Of a stretch of 64,000 bases of DNA, positions 47,338-57,328 are shown piece by piece (within the stretch, counting starts at the first letter, position 1; each line of letters begins with the position of its first letter). The stretch spans positions 62,001-126,000 of the forward strand of contig NZ_WOTF01000003.1 in assembly GCF_011516935.1 (NCBI RefSeq), in the 5' to 3' direction. A model generated the notes under the pieces. It searched no databases and was not told where the DNA came from. It saw only the letters and a list, made by a program, of their open reading frames with translations. Position numbers and translations under genes: made by a program. The DNA is from Acetobacter farinalis (lineage in GTDB: Bacteria > Pseudomonadota > Alphaproteobacteria > Acetobacterales > Acetobacteraceae).

Positions 47338-47892
47338 TCAGCCATCTTTCCGGCGCAGCCGCGCAAGATCGGCAAACGGATTCACTTTTTTCTCCGCTGC
47401 CGCCTGCTCAGCAAGCTTTTCAGCCTCTTCCTCACTGATCACAAGCCCTGCTGGCACACTGGCGTCCGGAGCATGAGGGTATGGCTCCAGATCCAGTGCA
47501 AACTGCTCAACCGCAGCTTCACCAAGGTCTATCGATTCTCCTTCATAGGGAATCTCATCCAGAGCTTCCAGATCAGGGGCAGCACTTTCTTCAAAATGCT
47601 CTTCGGGCACAAACTGCACGGCAAAGGAGCCTGCGAGCATATCCTCAAACGGCTCAAGCGTGAGCACGCAGGTCTGCACGAAGCGCACGGCAAGGGCACC
47701 GTGAGCCGAAACAATATCCCGCCGCCCCAAAGACAACGTATATTTGCAGCGAAACATGCTGATTTCAGGCAGCCCCAGCCGCCTGGCAATCTGCCCGCAT
47801 TCCTCGGGGGTTGCCTCTACCGTGATATCCATTCCTGCCGCACCGATTCGACGCACGGCAACGGGGCGGGAAAATTCCGGCTTGTGGAGCAT
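47338..47892 (-). CDS. DUF177 (YceD) family protein, 23S rRNA-accumulation factor
   Basis: The 184-residue protein from ATG 47892 (CAGGAGG upstream) shows the DUF177 pattern VQTCVLTLEPFEDMLAGSFAVQFVP and the acidic middle with EESAAPDLEALDEIPYEGESIDLGE. YceD is linked to 23S rRNA accumulation and to rpmF cotranscription. The position directly before rpmF fits. It is divergent from bamE. Confidence 0.93.
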   Translation of the reverse strand: MLHKPEFSRPVAVRRIGAAGMDITVEATPEECGQIARRLGLPEISMFRCKYTLSLGRRDIVSAHGALAVRFVQTCVLTLEPFEDMLAGSFAVQFVPEEHFEESAAPDLEALDEIPYEGESIDLGEAAVEQFALDLEPYPHAPDASVPAGLVISEEEAEKLAEQAAAEKKVNPFADLARLRRKDG

Positions 47893-48149
47893 GGAAACCT
47901 CCTGAAACAGTCGCTTCTGAAAAAACAGATCAGGCCTCCGGCATGAAATTTGCACGAAGGCCTCCCGCAGCCCTAACATAAAGCGCCCGCAGCGCAATGA
48001 TCTGCTTGCAAACTGTGCCCCCGCGCAATTCAGGAATTGACGCACAGGGCCTGTTCGGGCATCGGACAGGGTAGGTCTTCCTGCATGCCGCAGCCTGAAA
48101 GATCATACCTTCTCAGAGTGACCGCAAGATTTGGGGATGCCTTACTGAC

Positions 48150-48707
48150 ATGACACCGCACCGCAAGAAAAGCATGACGCGCCTCAGCACCACCTGTGGT
48201 GCGCTGGCTGCTGCGTTTGTTATTTCGGGGTGTTCCGTGTTCGCGCCCACGCCCATTCCGCGCGGCTCCCTGATTGAGGCGGATGACTACAACCAGCTTA
48301 CCCCCGGCACCAGCACACGGGCCGATGCGGTGGATCTTCTGGGCTCCCCCACCACCAAGGGCGCTTTTGACGATAACACATGGATCTATATTTCCATGAC
48401 CACCTACATGAAGCCGCTGGACTTCCCCGGTATCGACAAGCAGCAGGTGGTGGTTCTCAAATTTGATGGCGCAGGCATGCTGCAGAGCCTGCGCACCCTG
48501 AACCGCAAGGACAGCCGCCCTGTCACCATGATCAGTCAGGTGACGCCCACACCGGGCACAAGCATCAACATCCTCCAGCAGATTCTGGGGAATGTGGGCC
48601 GCTACAACCCGATGCAGAACATGATGAATTCCGGTGGTGGCGGCGGCACCGGCATGATGGGTGGCAACAGTGGCCCCGGCCACTTTGGCTCAGGCAACAC
48701 GCTCTAA
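48150..48707 (+). CDS. bamE: Outer-membrane assembly lipoprotein BamE (SmpA/OmlA)
   Basis: A lipoprotein signal ends at FVISGC, and the BamE core LTPGTSTRADAVDLLGSPT is near residues 49-67, followed by WIYISM. The family assists the BAM complex in inserting outer-membrane proteins. The 185-residue protein has a Gly/Asn/Met-rich tail longer than in enterobacterial BamE. It is divergent from DUF177, the usual alphaproteobacterial order. ATG 48150 or 48174 may be the start. Confidence 0.9.
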   Translation: MTPHRKKSMTRLSTTCGALAAAFVISGCSVFAPTPIPRGSLIEADDYNQLTPGTSTRADAVDLLGSPTTKGAFDDNTWIYISMTTYMKPLDFPGIDKQQVVVLKFDGAGMLQSLRTLNRKDSRPVTMISQVTPTPGTSINILQQILGNVGRYNPMQNMMNSGGGGGTGMMGGNSGPGHFGSGNTL

Positions 48708-48731
48708 CCTGCCCTGCCCCCTCAGGGCAGG
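48708..48731. terminator. Hairpin between convergent bamE and kinase genes
   Basis: CCTGCCCT (48708-48715) pairs with AGGGCAGG (48724-48731), directly after bamE and across the kinase stop. Only CTGATTTT follows on the plus strand, so termination is plausible but not certain. Confidence 0.5.
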
Positions 48732-50101
48732 CTGATTTTCACACGCAGCCCCCCAGTGGGTGCGCTTTCCAGTTCCATATCCCCGCCGTGGGCGCGCACA
48801 ATATCGCGCGCAATGGTCAGGCCCAGGCCGGTACCGCCACCCCGGCCGCTTTCAAATGCCCGGAAAGCGGATTCGCGCCGCTCAGGGCTGATCCCCGGCC
48901 CGTCATCATCCACCAGAATGCACACGCCGTCCTGCACGGCATAAGCCGTGACGGCAATGGCCCCGCCATGCCTGCGGGCATTGTCCAGCAGATTGCTCAG
49001 GGTGCGCTTCATGGCGTCCGGGCGCATATGAACATGCAGTCCCGGCTGCACCATGACAGCCTCAACCCGAGCCCCGGCCCTGCGCGCGGCCGTCACAACA
49101 TCCTCAATGAACGGCTGCATCTCCACATCTTCCGGCGTTTCGGCTCCCTCACCACGAGCAAAGGCCAGATAACTGCCAATCATGTGTTCCATCTCGGCCA
49201 CATCACCAATCATGTCATCCACGTCCTGCTTCAGGTCCTCCCCCCTCACCGTGCCGTGGCGCGGCATCATGGCCAGAGAAAGACGCAGCCGGGTGAGCGG
49301 CGTGCGCAGATCATGCGAAACCCCGGCCAGAACGCCCGTACGCTGGGAGACAAAGCGGTAGATGCGGTCCTGCATGCGGTTGAAGGCCACAGCCGCCTTC
49401 CGCACCTCCTGCGCCCCTTCCGGGCGGATAGGGCCAATGTCCCGCCCCAACCCGAACTGCTCCGCCGCCCGCGCAAGGCGGCGGATGGCCCGCACCTGAT
49501 TCCGCATGAACAGGCTGGCCACCACAAACAGCAGGATGGAGCTGCTGAGCGCCCACCCCACAAACAGCCAGATCTGCCCCATATCAAGCCGCTTGCGCGG
49601 GGCATCTACCTCCAGCACGCCATCGGGCAGCTGAATGGCAATTTTCACCGTATGCGGGTCATTCTTCCAGTTCACAAAAAACGGATAATCAATGGCTGCA
49701 TCAAGCGCGTGGGCCAGATCATCATCCATCGGGCCGGTAATGTGATTGAAACCGAAGCGGTGCAGGCGGGCACCGGGGCGCCATGTTTCCACCAGTTGCA
49801 GGTGGTCCCGCGCCTGCGCGACAAACCAGTCCTTGTCACTGCGTTTCTGCAAATGCTCCAAGGCATTGAGGGAGAGCACGATGTCCGATGTCACGCTATC
49901 AGACAGACGCCGGGAAACAACCTTGAGAAAGTTTCCGTAGAACAGTTCCAGCGAGATTGCCTGAGTCACGAGCAGCGGAATCAGCACAATCAGCAGGGAG
50001 CGCCCCAGCATGGAGCGCGGCAAGACACGCCGCACGGATTTTTCCATCGTGCGGGATGTCAGCACCCGTGCCGGGAACAAGCTGAGTGTGCGCTTTTTCA
50101 T
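48722..50101 (-). CDS. EnvZ-type sensor histidine kinase
   Basis: The 459-residue protein has two membrane helices (about 35-55 and 175-195) around a periplasmic domain, a HAMP linker, the H-box GVSHDLRTPLTRLRLSLAMM and an ATPase domain with LLDNARRHGG, DDDGPGIS and GTGLGLTIARDIV. It should phosphorylate the adjacent OmpR-type regulator. The signal sensed is unknown. It starts 22 bases beyond the regulator's stop. Confidence 0.94.
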   Translation of the reverse strand: MKKRTLSLFPARVLTSRTMEKSVRRVLPRSMLGRSLLIVLIPLLVTQAISLELFYGNFLKVVSRRLSDSVTSDIVLSLNALEHLQKRSDKDWFVAQARDHLQLVETWRPGARLHRFGFNHITGPMDDDLAHALDAAIDYPFFVNWKNDPHTVKIAIQLPDGVLEVDAPRKRLDMGQIWLFVGWALSSSILLFVVASLFMRNQVRAIRRLARAAEQFGLGRDIGPIRPEGAQEVRKAAVAFNRMQDRIYRFVSQRTGVLAGVSHDLRTPLTRLRLSLAMMPRHGTVRGEDLKQDVDDMIGDVAEMEHMIGSYLAFARGEGAETPEDVEMQPFIEDVVTAARRAGARVEAVMVQPGLHVHMRPDAMKRTLSNLLDNARRHGGAIAVTAYAVQDGVCILVDDDGPGISPERRESAFRAFESGRGGGTGLGLTIARDIVRAHGGDMELESAPTGGLRVKISLP

Positions 50102-50122
50102 GCCCGCTGCCCCGGGCCTCCC

Positions 50123-50854
50123 TTACTGCACGCCGGGCTTGAGCACATAGCCGCGCCCACGAATGGTGTGCAGAAAGCGCGGTTCACGCGGGTCTGGCTC
50201 AATCCGCCGCCGCAGGCGCGTAACCTGCACATCCACCGCCCGTTCCCCAATTTCCGCCATATCCAGCGCGCGAGCTATTTCTTCGCGCGTAAAAACCTCA
50301 TTCGGCCGCCGTGCCAGCACAGACAGAAGCGCGGCCTCCCCTCCTGTCAGATGCACATTGCCAGCCGGACTGGACAGCAGGGCGCGGACGGGATCGAACT
50401 CCTTCTCACCCAGTCTGATAATCCGCAGATTATCAGACGCAGGAACCGGGGCCAGCCGCCGCAAATGCGCCTTGAGCCGCAGCAGCAGTTCGCGCGGTTC
50501 AAAGGGTTTGCCCAGATAATCATCCGCCCCGGCTTCCAGCCCGGAAATCCGGTCGGCAGGTTCCCCCCGCGCTGTCAGCAGGACAATCGGCAGGTCCTGC
50601 CCCGCCTCCCGCAGGGCGCGTGTAAGCTCAAGCCCTGTCTCCCCCGGCATGGTCACATCCAGCACCATGGCGTCCGGCTGGATACCCTGCAAAGCCTGAC
50701 GGGCTTCCGCAGCACTGGCCGCCACGCTGATGCGAAACCCCTGCTCGGACAGATAGCGTTGCAGCAGGCGCCTCAGCCGTGGGTCATCATCCACCACAAT
50801 CACATGCGGAGCCATTCCATCTTCGGGCACAATATCGTGGTGGTTACGTGCCAT
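50123..50854 (-). CDS. OmpR-type response regulator
   Basis: The receiver domain has the VVDDD acidic pocket, phosphorylated Asp in MVLDVTMPG and Lys in LGKPFEP, followed by an OmpR winged helix (ARALDMAEIGERAVDVQVTRLRRRIE). The ATG at 50854 has GGAGGAAGGG at a good distance and is better supported than 50884. It overlaps the MarR stop by 11 bases. The MarR-OmpR pairing recalls petP-petR of Rhodobacter, where the regulator is needed for respiratory genes. Confidence 0.93.
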   Translation of the reverse strand: MARNHHDIVPEDGMAPHVIVVDDDPRLRRLLQRYLSEQGFRISVAASAAEARQALQGIQPDAMVLDVTMPGETGLELTRALREAGQDLPIVLLTARGEPADRISGLEAGADDYLGKPFEPRELLLRLKAHLRRLAPVPASDNLRIIRLGEKEFDPVRALLSSPAGNVHLTGGEAALLSVLARRPNEVFTREEIARALDMAEIGERAVDVQVTRLRRRIEPDPREPRFLHTIRGRGYVLKPGVQ

Positions 50855-51374
50855 TGCGTCCCTTCCTCCGTCCTGCCGCATCATCGGCCATCATGGCCCG
50901 GCTGCTCTCGGAAAGCATCCCCCGCATCACCCGGCGGAAGCCTTCCACCGCAGGACCTCCCGCCTCCCGATACGCCGCACTCAGCCTTTGCCGCACCACG
51001 GCAAAAAGCCGTGCCTCAACAGCCTGCCCTTCCTTGCTGAGCCGCAAGAGCCGCTGCCTCCGGTCCCGCAGCGCGGTTTCACTCTCCAGATAGCCTCGCT
51101 CCTGCAATTCCCCCAGCGTGCGCCCAAGGCTCTGCTTTGTCACACCCAGACTCTCCTGCAGGCGGTTGACCGGAATACCGGGGCTGAACGCCAACACCTG
51201 CAAAACCCTGTAATGAGCGCTCCCGAGCTTTTCTTCTGTCAGAATCGGTTCAAGGGCTGCGGCCATATCGCGCGCGGCCAGAAACATCATGGTCTGGGCC
51301 AGACGCAACTGCTCTTCCCGCAGAAAGAGCAGACCGGCTCCGGCCTCATCATGCGGGCGAAATCCGTTATTCAT
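50844..51374 (-). CDS. MarR family transcriptional regulator (PetP-like)
   Basis: The 176-residue protein shows the MarR fold with LAFSPGIPVNRLQESLGVTKQSLGRTLGELQERGYLE as recognition helix and wing. It heads the regulator-kinase unit and overlaps the next gene. Similar MarR-OmpR pairs occur in Alphaproteobacteria; the name by analogy is not proof of the same targets. Confidence 0.88.
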   Translation of the reverse strand: MNNGFRPHDEAGAGLLFLREEQLRLAQTMMFLAARDMAAALEPILTEEKLGSAHYRVLQVLAFSPGIPVNRLQESLGVTKQSLGRTLGELQERGYLESETALRDRRQRLLRLSKEGQAVEARLFAVVRQRLSAAYREAGGPAVEGFRRVMRGMLSESSRAMMADDAAGRRKGRNGT

Positions 51375-51407
51375 GCAGCACGCGCCACCCCATGCACCCG
51401 CCTGCTC

Positions 51408-52088
51408 TTATGCCGTGGCAGAGTGTGCGGAGGCAGGCCGTGGGGGAGCAGAGCGGCCACTCAGCCGTGCGCGCCATTTACCCAGACGCAGCACACCGGC
51501 CAGACGGCGGTCCACAAACGCTGCCATTGCGGCTTCATCCTGCCCGCGCGCCAGCCAGAACAGCAGAGTCGCACCATAAACGCCCCCCAGCGTGAGGCGC
51601 TTGGTCACATATGTCAGCCCCTCAGACTCGTCCTGCGCCGCCTGCCAGAACGCATTGACGGTCCGCATCAGGCTGCGGCGCAGCCCGCCCCGCGCGCAGG
51701 GCGTTGCCAGCACGGCCAGGCCGCTTCTGGTTGCGGCCCGCATGGCCCTGTCCGCCGGCAGGCGCAGCAGAAGCGCCTGCCGCACACGCTGGCTCAGGCG
51801 CGGTTCGGTGGTGCCCAGCATGGCCGCAACCATGTCGCGATCACACAAATCGGACCAGTATTCGACCATTTCCGCCGGTCCGCCCGGGAAAAACAGGTCT
51901 GCTTCCAGCCCGGCCACCTCACGCAGCACGGCCAGACTCCACCCGCGCTCCCCGGCGACTGCCGCCAGCTTTCTCACAGCCTCATCCCGCACGGAGTCAC
52001 GCGCTATGGGCGCTGGCATGCTACCGGTGGCAAGCCCTGCCACGGCAAGAGAAACAGCCTGCTCGACCCTGCCCCATCCTGTGATCAT
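51408..52088 (-). CDS. COQ9 family ubiquinone biosynthesis protein
   Basis: The 226-residue protein matches the COQ9 pattern by segments FFPGGPAEMVEYWSDL, LMRTVNAFWQAAQDESEGLTYVTKRLTLGGVY and FVDRRLAGVLRLGK. COQ9 is a lipid-binding helper of ubiquinone synthesis, presenting intermediates to the hydroxylase COQ7. Ubiquinone is the electron carrier for acetic-acid-bacterial dehydrogenases. The gene overlaps def by four bases (ATGA). Confidence 0.9.
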   Translation of the reverse strand: MITGWGRVEQAVSLAVAGLATGSMPAPIARDSVRDEAVRKLAAVAGERGWSLAVLREVAGLEADLFFPGGPAEMVEYWSDLCDRDMVAAMLGTTEPRLSQRVRQALLLRLPADRAMRAATRSGLAVLATPCARGGLRRSLMRTVNAFWQAAQDESEGLTYVTKRLTLGGVYGATLLFWLARGQDEAAMAAFVDRRLAGVLRLGKWRARLSGRSAPPRPASAHSATA

Positions 52089-52615
52089 GTCCGCACTCCG
52101 TATCGCATTATTTCGGTGTCAAATCCGAGCTTTCCCAGATCCTTCATTCGCATGGGATAAAGAATCCCGTCCAGATGATCCATTTCATGCTGCATGACAT
52201 TCGCCCGAAACCCGGACGCAATGCCTTCCACCGGCTTTCCCACGTGGTCATATCCCGCATAGCGGACCTGCCTGTAACGCGGAACTTCTCCACGCAGGCC
52301 GGGAATAGACAGGCATCCTTCCATCCTCTGGACCCTCTCATCCCCCACCGGTTCCAGAACGGGGTTGATGAGAACCTGCACGCCACAGGGCGGGTCATCC
52401 TCCCCCTCACTCCGCCCTTCGGGCACGGAATAGAGAAAAAGTCTTTTTGCAACATGGACTTGCGGAGCAGCCAGCCCGACACCCCCGGCATCCTCCAGCG
52501 TTTCCATCATATCAAGAACAAGGCGCCGGACCTCAGGGCCGTTAACATCCTCAATCTCATCCGCCCGCCGGAGCAGAACCGGGTGCCCCATCCGGGCAAT
52601 TTTCAAAACAGCCAC
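52085..52615 (-). CDS. def: Peptide deformylase
   Basis: The 176-residue metalloenzyme removes the formyl group from new proteins. Its three motifs are GGVGLAAPQ (44-52), EGCLS with ligand C101, and HEMDH with H143, E144 and H147. The tail is a little longer than in E. coli. It is translationally coupled to coq9; the pairing is unusual in function, and is probably a shared operon of convenience. Confidence 0.95.
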   Translation of the reverse strand: MAVLKIARMGHPVLLRRADEIEDVNGPEVRRLVLDMMETLEDAGGVGLAAPQVHVAKRLFLYSVPEGRSEGEDDPPCGVQVLINPVLEPVGDERVQRMEGCLSIPGLRGEVPRYRQVRYAGYDHVGKPVEGIASGFRANVMQHEMDHLDGILYPMRMKDLGKLGFDTEIMRYGVRT

Positions 52616-52818
52616 GCCGCTCTCCTTGCCGTCCTGCCAAATAACTCACAGGAGTTTGTTATCCAGAGGCAAGAACGAATTGTGTCTTTATGCAAGCCCG
52701 TGCTATAGACGCCGCCAATAGAGGAATCGGCAGCGTGAGAGTGCTGCATCGATTCTTTTTCCATATCACTTCAAAACCGGGTTTATCCGGGTTTTCTGAA
52801 ACAGGGGTTAGTGGCCAA

Positions 52819-53022
52819 GTGCACGTTCTCGTCCGTGACAACAATGTCGATCAGGCTCTTAAAGCGCTCAAGAAGAAAATGCAGCGTGAAGGCATCTTCC
52901 GTGAAATGAAGCTGCGTCGTCATTTCGAAAAGCCTTCCGAACGCAAAGCGCGTGAGTCTGCCGAGGCCGTGCGCCGCGCCCGCAAGATGGAACGCAAGCG
53001 TCTGGAGCGTGAAGGCTTCTAA
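52819..53022 (+). CDS. rpsU: 30S ribosomal protein S21
   Basis: The 67-residue protein from GTG 52819 has the S21 core [20 protein letters not shown] and the basic [15 protein letters not shown] end. The frame upstream is not conserved. S21 acts at initiation on the small subunit. Its own terminator follows, and rpsU stands alone here. Confidence 0.92.
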   Translation: MHVLVRDNNVDQALKALKKKMQREGIFREMKLRRHFEKPSERKARESAEAVRRARKMERKRLEREGF

Positions 53023-53043
53023 AGCTTCCGCACACAACGTTTT

Positions 53044-53082
53044 AAAAAGGCCGGGACACAGCATGTGCTCCGGCCTTTTTTA
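53044..53082 (+). terminator. rpsU intrinsic terminator
   Basis: AAAAAGGCCGG (53044-53054) pairs with CCGGCCTTTTT (53070-53080), ending in a T-tract. Confidence 0.93.
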
Positions 53083-53246
53083 TTGCCCGGCGGCCTCTTG
53101 CCCAACAGGCGCCTGCACGCCTCCCCCCACCAGACGGCTCCAGTCAGACTGCCCCTCCAGCCCCGGAGCACATCAGGAACAGCCACGGCCTTAGCCCTGC
53201 CTGCCCCTGATACGCCCGGCACCGCCAAACGCTGGTCAGGCCGCGC

Positions 53247-55400
53247 TTAGTCCGCATCCATCAGATGATGAGAGAGATAGACGGCTTCCAGCGCCCGTTC
53301 ATGCGCCACTTCCGGTGCGTTCACCGTGCCGGAATGCCCACCTTCAATATCTTCATAATAGAAGAATGGTTTCCCCAGTGCTTCCAACCGCGCCGCAAAG
53401 CGCCGGGCATGCACGGGGCCGACCCGATCATCACTGGTTGCCGTGAAAATGAATGGCTCCGGGTAAGAGACATCGGCTTTCAGATGCTGCACGGGAGAAA
53501 TGGAGCGCAGGAACGCAGCCTCCGCAGGGACAGACATGGACCCATATTCCGCAGCCCAGGACGCCCCGGCGGACATCGTTTCAAAATGCTCCATATCCAG
53601 CAGCGGCACACCGATAATCACGGCGTTCCACAAATCCGGATGCTGGGTCATTTCCACACCGGAGAGCAGGCCACCATTGGAGCGCCCGCGAATACCCAGA
53701 TGGCGCGGGGATGTTATCTTGCGGTTAATCAGGTCCCGCCCGACAGAGGCAAAATCATCATACACCTTCTGCCGCCCGGATTTCCGGCCTGCCTCGTGCC
53801 ATGCGGGGCCAAACTCTCCGCCGCCCCGGATATTGGCCACCACATACACCCCGCCCCGCTCCAGCCAGAGCTGCCCCACTTCCGGCGCGTAAAGCGGCGT
53901 GTAAGAAACCTGAAAGCCACCATAGGCTGTCAGCAGGGTCGGGTTCGCACCGTTCAGCTTCATGTCCTTGCGGTGCACAATAAAATACGGAATGCGTGTG
54001 CCGTCTGTTGAGTGGGTCCAGAACTGCTCCGTCACCAGAGCATCGGTTTTGAACCGCGCCGGAGCCGAGCGCACCTTGTGAGGTTGCCCCTTCCCTTCCA
54101 GCAGCCAGAGCTGGAGCGGTTCAAGATAGCCTTCCACACTCAGATAGGCCGTGTCTGAAGTGCGGTCCGTATCCACAATATGCACAGATGTCATGTCCGG
54201 CAGCGCAAGCCGCTCGGCCTGCCACGCCTTGCCCGGCTGAGTGGGGGTAAAGCGCATGGCGCGCCCGCGCACATTATCAAACAGACTGACCAGAACGGTA
54301 TTTTTCGTCACACCCACCTGATCGATCGACTGAGAGGGACCGGGTGTGAAAATCACCTCCACGCCCTGTTCCGCAGCAGCCGGGTTCACTGAAATCAGGC
54401 TGCCCGCGGGAATGGGCGCATGTCCATCCGGGTGCCAGTCTTCCTCAACTGACACAATCAGGCGGCCTTTCATCAGCCCCTGCACTTCACTCTTCGCCGG
54501 CAGGGCGAGCCAATGCAGTTGCCCGTTCTCCACCACGGCATAGCGTGTTTCAAAGAACGTCACGTTCCGCTGAATCATGACAAGCTGATGCCCATCACCA
54601 TCTGTCAGCACCATCGGCGTGACCGCCATATCGGAGGCCTCGCCCCGGAACAGCTCTTTCTCCTGCCCCGGCGCGGCACCACGGATCATGGTTTTAACCA
54701 CAAACGGGTATCCTGACGGCGTCAGGGTCGTGCCTTTTCCATCCCAGTCCCGAGCCAGCAGGATGGTATTTTCATCCACCCAGGCCACCGTCTGTTTGGA
54801 ACGGGAGAAGACAAACCCACCCTGCACAAACTGCCCGGTTGTGGTGTTGAACTCCCTCAGCGTTTCCGCATCTTCCCCGCCATTGGAGAGTGCCACAAGG
54901 CAATGCTCATCCGCTGGGGCAAGGCAGTTCGCCCCCTTGAAGACCCAGTTGACTCCGTCCTGCTTTGCCAACGCATCAACATCCAGCCGCACGGTCCAGT
55001 CTGGTGTTTTTTTGAGGTAGGACGCACGGCTGGTTTCACGCCAGATCCCGTGTGGATGCTCCGCATCCTGCCAGAAATTCCAGATCGCCCCATTCATGAA
55101 AGAGGGCATGGCCAGCCGGTCCGGTGCCTGAAGGCCCGCCAGCACCTTTTTATAAAACCCGGCATAGCGCGGGTCTTTTTCCAGCGTGCCGGTGGTATGG
55201 CTGTTCTGGGCGCGCACCCACGCCATAGCCTGCTGCCCGTGGATCTCATCCAGAAAGACCGTGTCTGTTTTTGCCGTGATGGCTGGTGCTTCAGCAGGCC
55301 CGGTTTCCGCTGCCCATGCCAGTCCGCCTGTTGCGGCTCCGGCCATGACAAGCGCCGAGGCAGCCCCTGTCAGAATCCAACGTCCAAAACGCATGTCCAT
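53247..55400 (-). CDS. Secreted prolyl oligopeptidase family serine peptidase (S9A)
   Basis: The 717-residue protein from ATG 55400 begins with a signal peptide (MDMRFGRWILTGAASALVMA, then GLAWAAE). A beta-propeller and an alpha/beta-hydrolase domain follow. The catalytic serine is S574 in GRSNGG, with Asp in TSDDRVGP and His in EGGHSG. It cleaves after proline in short peptides, probably in the periplasm. ATG 55394 is an alternative start. It is downstream of the leu operon on the same strand, beyond a terminator. Confidence 0.9.
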   Translation of the reverse strand: MDMRFGRWILTGAASALVMAGAATGGLAWAAETGPAEAPAITAKTDTVFLDEIHGQQAMAWVRAQNSHTTGTLEKDPRYAGFYKKVLAGLQAPDRLAMPSFMNGAIWNFWQDAEHPHGIWRETSRASYLKKTPDWTVRLDVDALAKQDGVNWVFKGANCLAPADEHCLVALSNGGEDAETLREFNTTTGQFVQGGFVFSRSKQTVAWVDENTILLARDWDGKGTTLTPSGYPFVVKTMIRGAAPGQEKELFRGEASDMAVTPMVLTDGDGHQLVMIQRNVTFFETRYAVVENGQLHWLALPAKSEVQGLMKGRLIVSVEEDWHPDGHAPIPAGSLISVNPAAAEQGVEVIFTPGPSQSIDQVGVTKNTVLVSLFDNVRGRAMRFTPTQPGKAWQAERLALPDMTSVHIVDTDRTSDTAYLSVEGYLEPLQLWLLEGKGQPHKVRSAPARFKTDALVTEQFWTHSTDGTRIPYFIVHRKDMKLNGANPTLLTAYGGFQVSYTPLYAPEVGQLWLERGGVYVVANIRGGGEFGPAWHEAGRKSGRQKVYDDFASVGRDLINRKITSPRHLGIRGRSNGGLLSGVEMTQHPDLWNAVIIGVPLLDMEHFETMSAGASWAAEYGSMSVPAEAAFLRSISPVQHLKADVSYPEPFIFTATSDDRVGPVHARRFAARLEALGKPFFYYEDIEGGHSGTVNAPEVAHERALEAVYLSHHLMDAD

Positions 55401-55493
55401 TATTCCCGAAAATGTCTCATATCCCGTGCAGACTGTTTTTCCACCGTATTGAAAAACAATCCACCCATTCCTGAAACAAACCGGCTCAGAACA

Positions 55494-55528
55494 AGAAAAA
55501 GCCCCCGGCGTGGTCACACCGGAGGCTT
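55494..55528 (-). terminator. leuCDB operon terminator
   Basis: On the minus strand the hairpin AGCCTCCGGTGTG/CACGCCGGGGGCT (with mismatches) is followed by TTTTTCTT, after leuB. Confidence 0.75.
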
Positions 55529-55570
55529 GAGGCTTTCAGGCTACGTAAGAATTTTTACAGAAAGCAGGCG

Positions 55571-56689
55571 TTAGCCCTGAAGCTTGTCCAGTTCCCGAAC
55601 GATAGCTTCACCCATGACTGACGTGCCCACACGGGCCATCCCTTCGCTCATGATGTCCGCCGTGCGCAGGCCGCTTTCCAGCACACGGGAGACGGCCTCT
55701 TCCACCATCTGTGCATCTTCCTGAAGATCGAAGGAATAGCGCAGCAGCATGGCGAAGGAGAGGATCTGCGCAATCGGGTTGGCAATCCCCTGCCCGGCAA
55801 TATCCGGTGCGCTGCCGTGAATGGGTTCATACAGCGCCGGGCTTTTGCCATTGGCCTGCACCGCCCCCAGCGTTGCGGAGGGCAGCATACCGAGGCTGCC
55901 AGTCAGCATGGAGGCCAGATCGGAGAGAATATCTCCAAACAGATTACCGGTAACAATCACATCAAACTGGCGCGGATTCCGCACAAGCTGCATGGCGCAG
56001 TTATCAGCCAGCATATGGGAGAGTGTGACATCCGAGAATTCCCGCGCGTGAAGATCGGTCACAACCTCTTTCCACAGCAGGCCACTTTCCATCACGTTGC
56101 ATTTTTCAACGGAGCAGACATGGTTTGAACGCTTGCGGGCCATTTCAAAGGCAACACGCGCCACGCGTTCAATTTCCGATGTTGTATACACTTCGGTGTT
56201 CACACCCCGGCGTGAGCCGTCCGCCAGCGTTTCAATGCCGCGCGGGTTCCCAAAGTAAATGCCGCCCACAGTCTCACGGACAATCATGATGTCCAGACCA
56301 CGCACCACGTCAGGCTTGAGGGTGCTGGCATCCACCAGTGCATCAAACACCTTGGCGGGGCGCAGGTTGGCAAACAGTTCCAGTTCCTGCCGCAGTTTGA
56401 GAATCGCCACTTCCGGGCGCTTGTCAAACCCGACATGGCTCCAGCGCGGGTCCCCCACGGAGCCGAACAGAACGGCATCCGCCTCACGCGCTTTTTCAAT
56501 CACCTCATTACGGATCGGCACGCCATATTCAGCCAGAGAGGCGCCACCCACCAGATCTTCCGTCACCTCAAACGTCAGGCCACGGTTCTTTTCCAGCCAG
56601 GTGATAACGCGGCCAACTTCGCGCATCACTTCCGGGCCAATACCATCTCCGGGCAGAACAAGCAGTTTTCTGGCAGGCTGAGCACTCAT
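55571..56689 (-). CDS. leuB: 3-isopropylmalate dehydrogenase
   Basis: The 372-residue enzyme oxidises 3-isopropylmalate in leucine synthesis. The [13 protein letters not shown] start, the substrate site [10 protein letters not shown], and the NAD-specifying [14 protein letters not shown] segment are present. The ATG at 56689 (MSAQPARK) is the family start; the TTG at 56701 would add four residues. It is last in the leuC-leuD-leuB operon, 15 bases after leuD. Confidence 0.96.
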   Translation of the reverse strand: MSAQPARKLLVLPGDGIGPEVMREVGRVITWLEKNRGLTFEVTEDLVGGASLAEYGVPIRNEVIEKAREADAVLFGSVGDPRWSHVGFDKRPEVAILKLRQELELFANLRPAKVFDALVDASTLKPDVVRGLDIMIVRETVGGIYFGNPRGIETLADGSRRGVNTEVYTTSEIERVARVAFEMARKRSNHVCSVEKCNVMESGLLWKEVVTDLHAREFSDVTLSHMLADNCAMQLVRNPRQFDVIVTGNLFGDILSDLASMLTGSLGMLPSATLGAVQANGKSPALYEPIHGSAPDIAGQGIANPIAQILSFAMLLRYSFDLQEDAQMVEEAVSRVLESGLRTADIMSEGMARVGTSVMGEAIVRELDKLQG

Positions 56690-56704
56690 GGGTTTTTCCA
56701 ACTT

Positions 56705-57328
56705 TCAATCCAGGGTGATGACAGGCATCCAGGGGCGTTCCCCGACAACCTTCTGTTCGTAGGATTTAATTTCGCTCTCGTGCTGAAGCGTCTGCCCAAT
56801 ATCATCCAGCCCTTCAAGCAGCATGTGCTTGCGGAACGGATCAATCTCGAACGGCACTTCCTCACCACCGGGGCGAATAACCACCTGGCGCGGCAGGTCA
56901 ATGGTCAGCCGCGCATTGCTGCCCATGCTGGAATCCGCCATGAGCAGCTCACACACATCACGCGGCAGGCTGATCGGCAGAATGCCGTTCTTGAAGCAGT
57001 TATTGAAGAAAATATCGGCAAAAGACGGCGCAATCACGCAGCGGATGCCAAAATCAAGCAACGCCCAGGGCGCATGCTCGCGGGAAGAGCCGCAACCCAG
57101 ATTGTCATAGGTGACAAGAATTTCCGCGTGCCGCCACGGTTCCTGATTCAGGATGAAATCCGGGTTTTCAGAACCGTCCGGCCGATAACGCATGCTGTCA
57201 AACGCATGTTTGCCCAAGCCTGTGCGCCGTGTGGTTTTCAGAAACCGGGCCGGAATAATCTTGTCCGTATCAATGTTATCTTCCGGCAAAGCCGCAGCAA
57301 CAGCAGACAGCGTGGTAAATTTTTCCAT
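56705..57328 (-). CDS. leuD: 3-isopropylmalate dehydratase small subunit
   Basis: The 207-residue subunit has the LeuD pattern [19 protein letters not shown], the [13 protein letters not shown] loop and [17 protein letters not shown]. It joins LeuC to isomerise isopropylmalate. Start and leuC stop share one base. Confidence 0.97.
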   Translation of the reverse strand: MEKFTTLSAVAAALPEDNIDTDKIIPARFLKTTRRTGLGKHAFDSMRYRPDGSENPDFILNQEPWRHAEILVTYDNLGCGSSREHAPWALLDFGIRCVIAPSFADIFFNNCFKNGILPISLPRDVCELLMADSSMGSNARLTIDLPRQVVIRPGGEEVPFEIDPFRKHMLLEGLDDIGQTLQHESEIKSYEQKVVGERPWMPVITLD

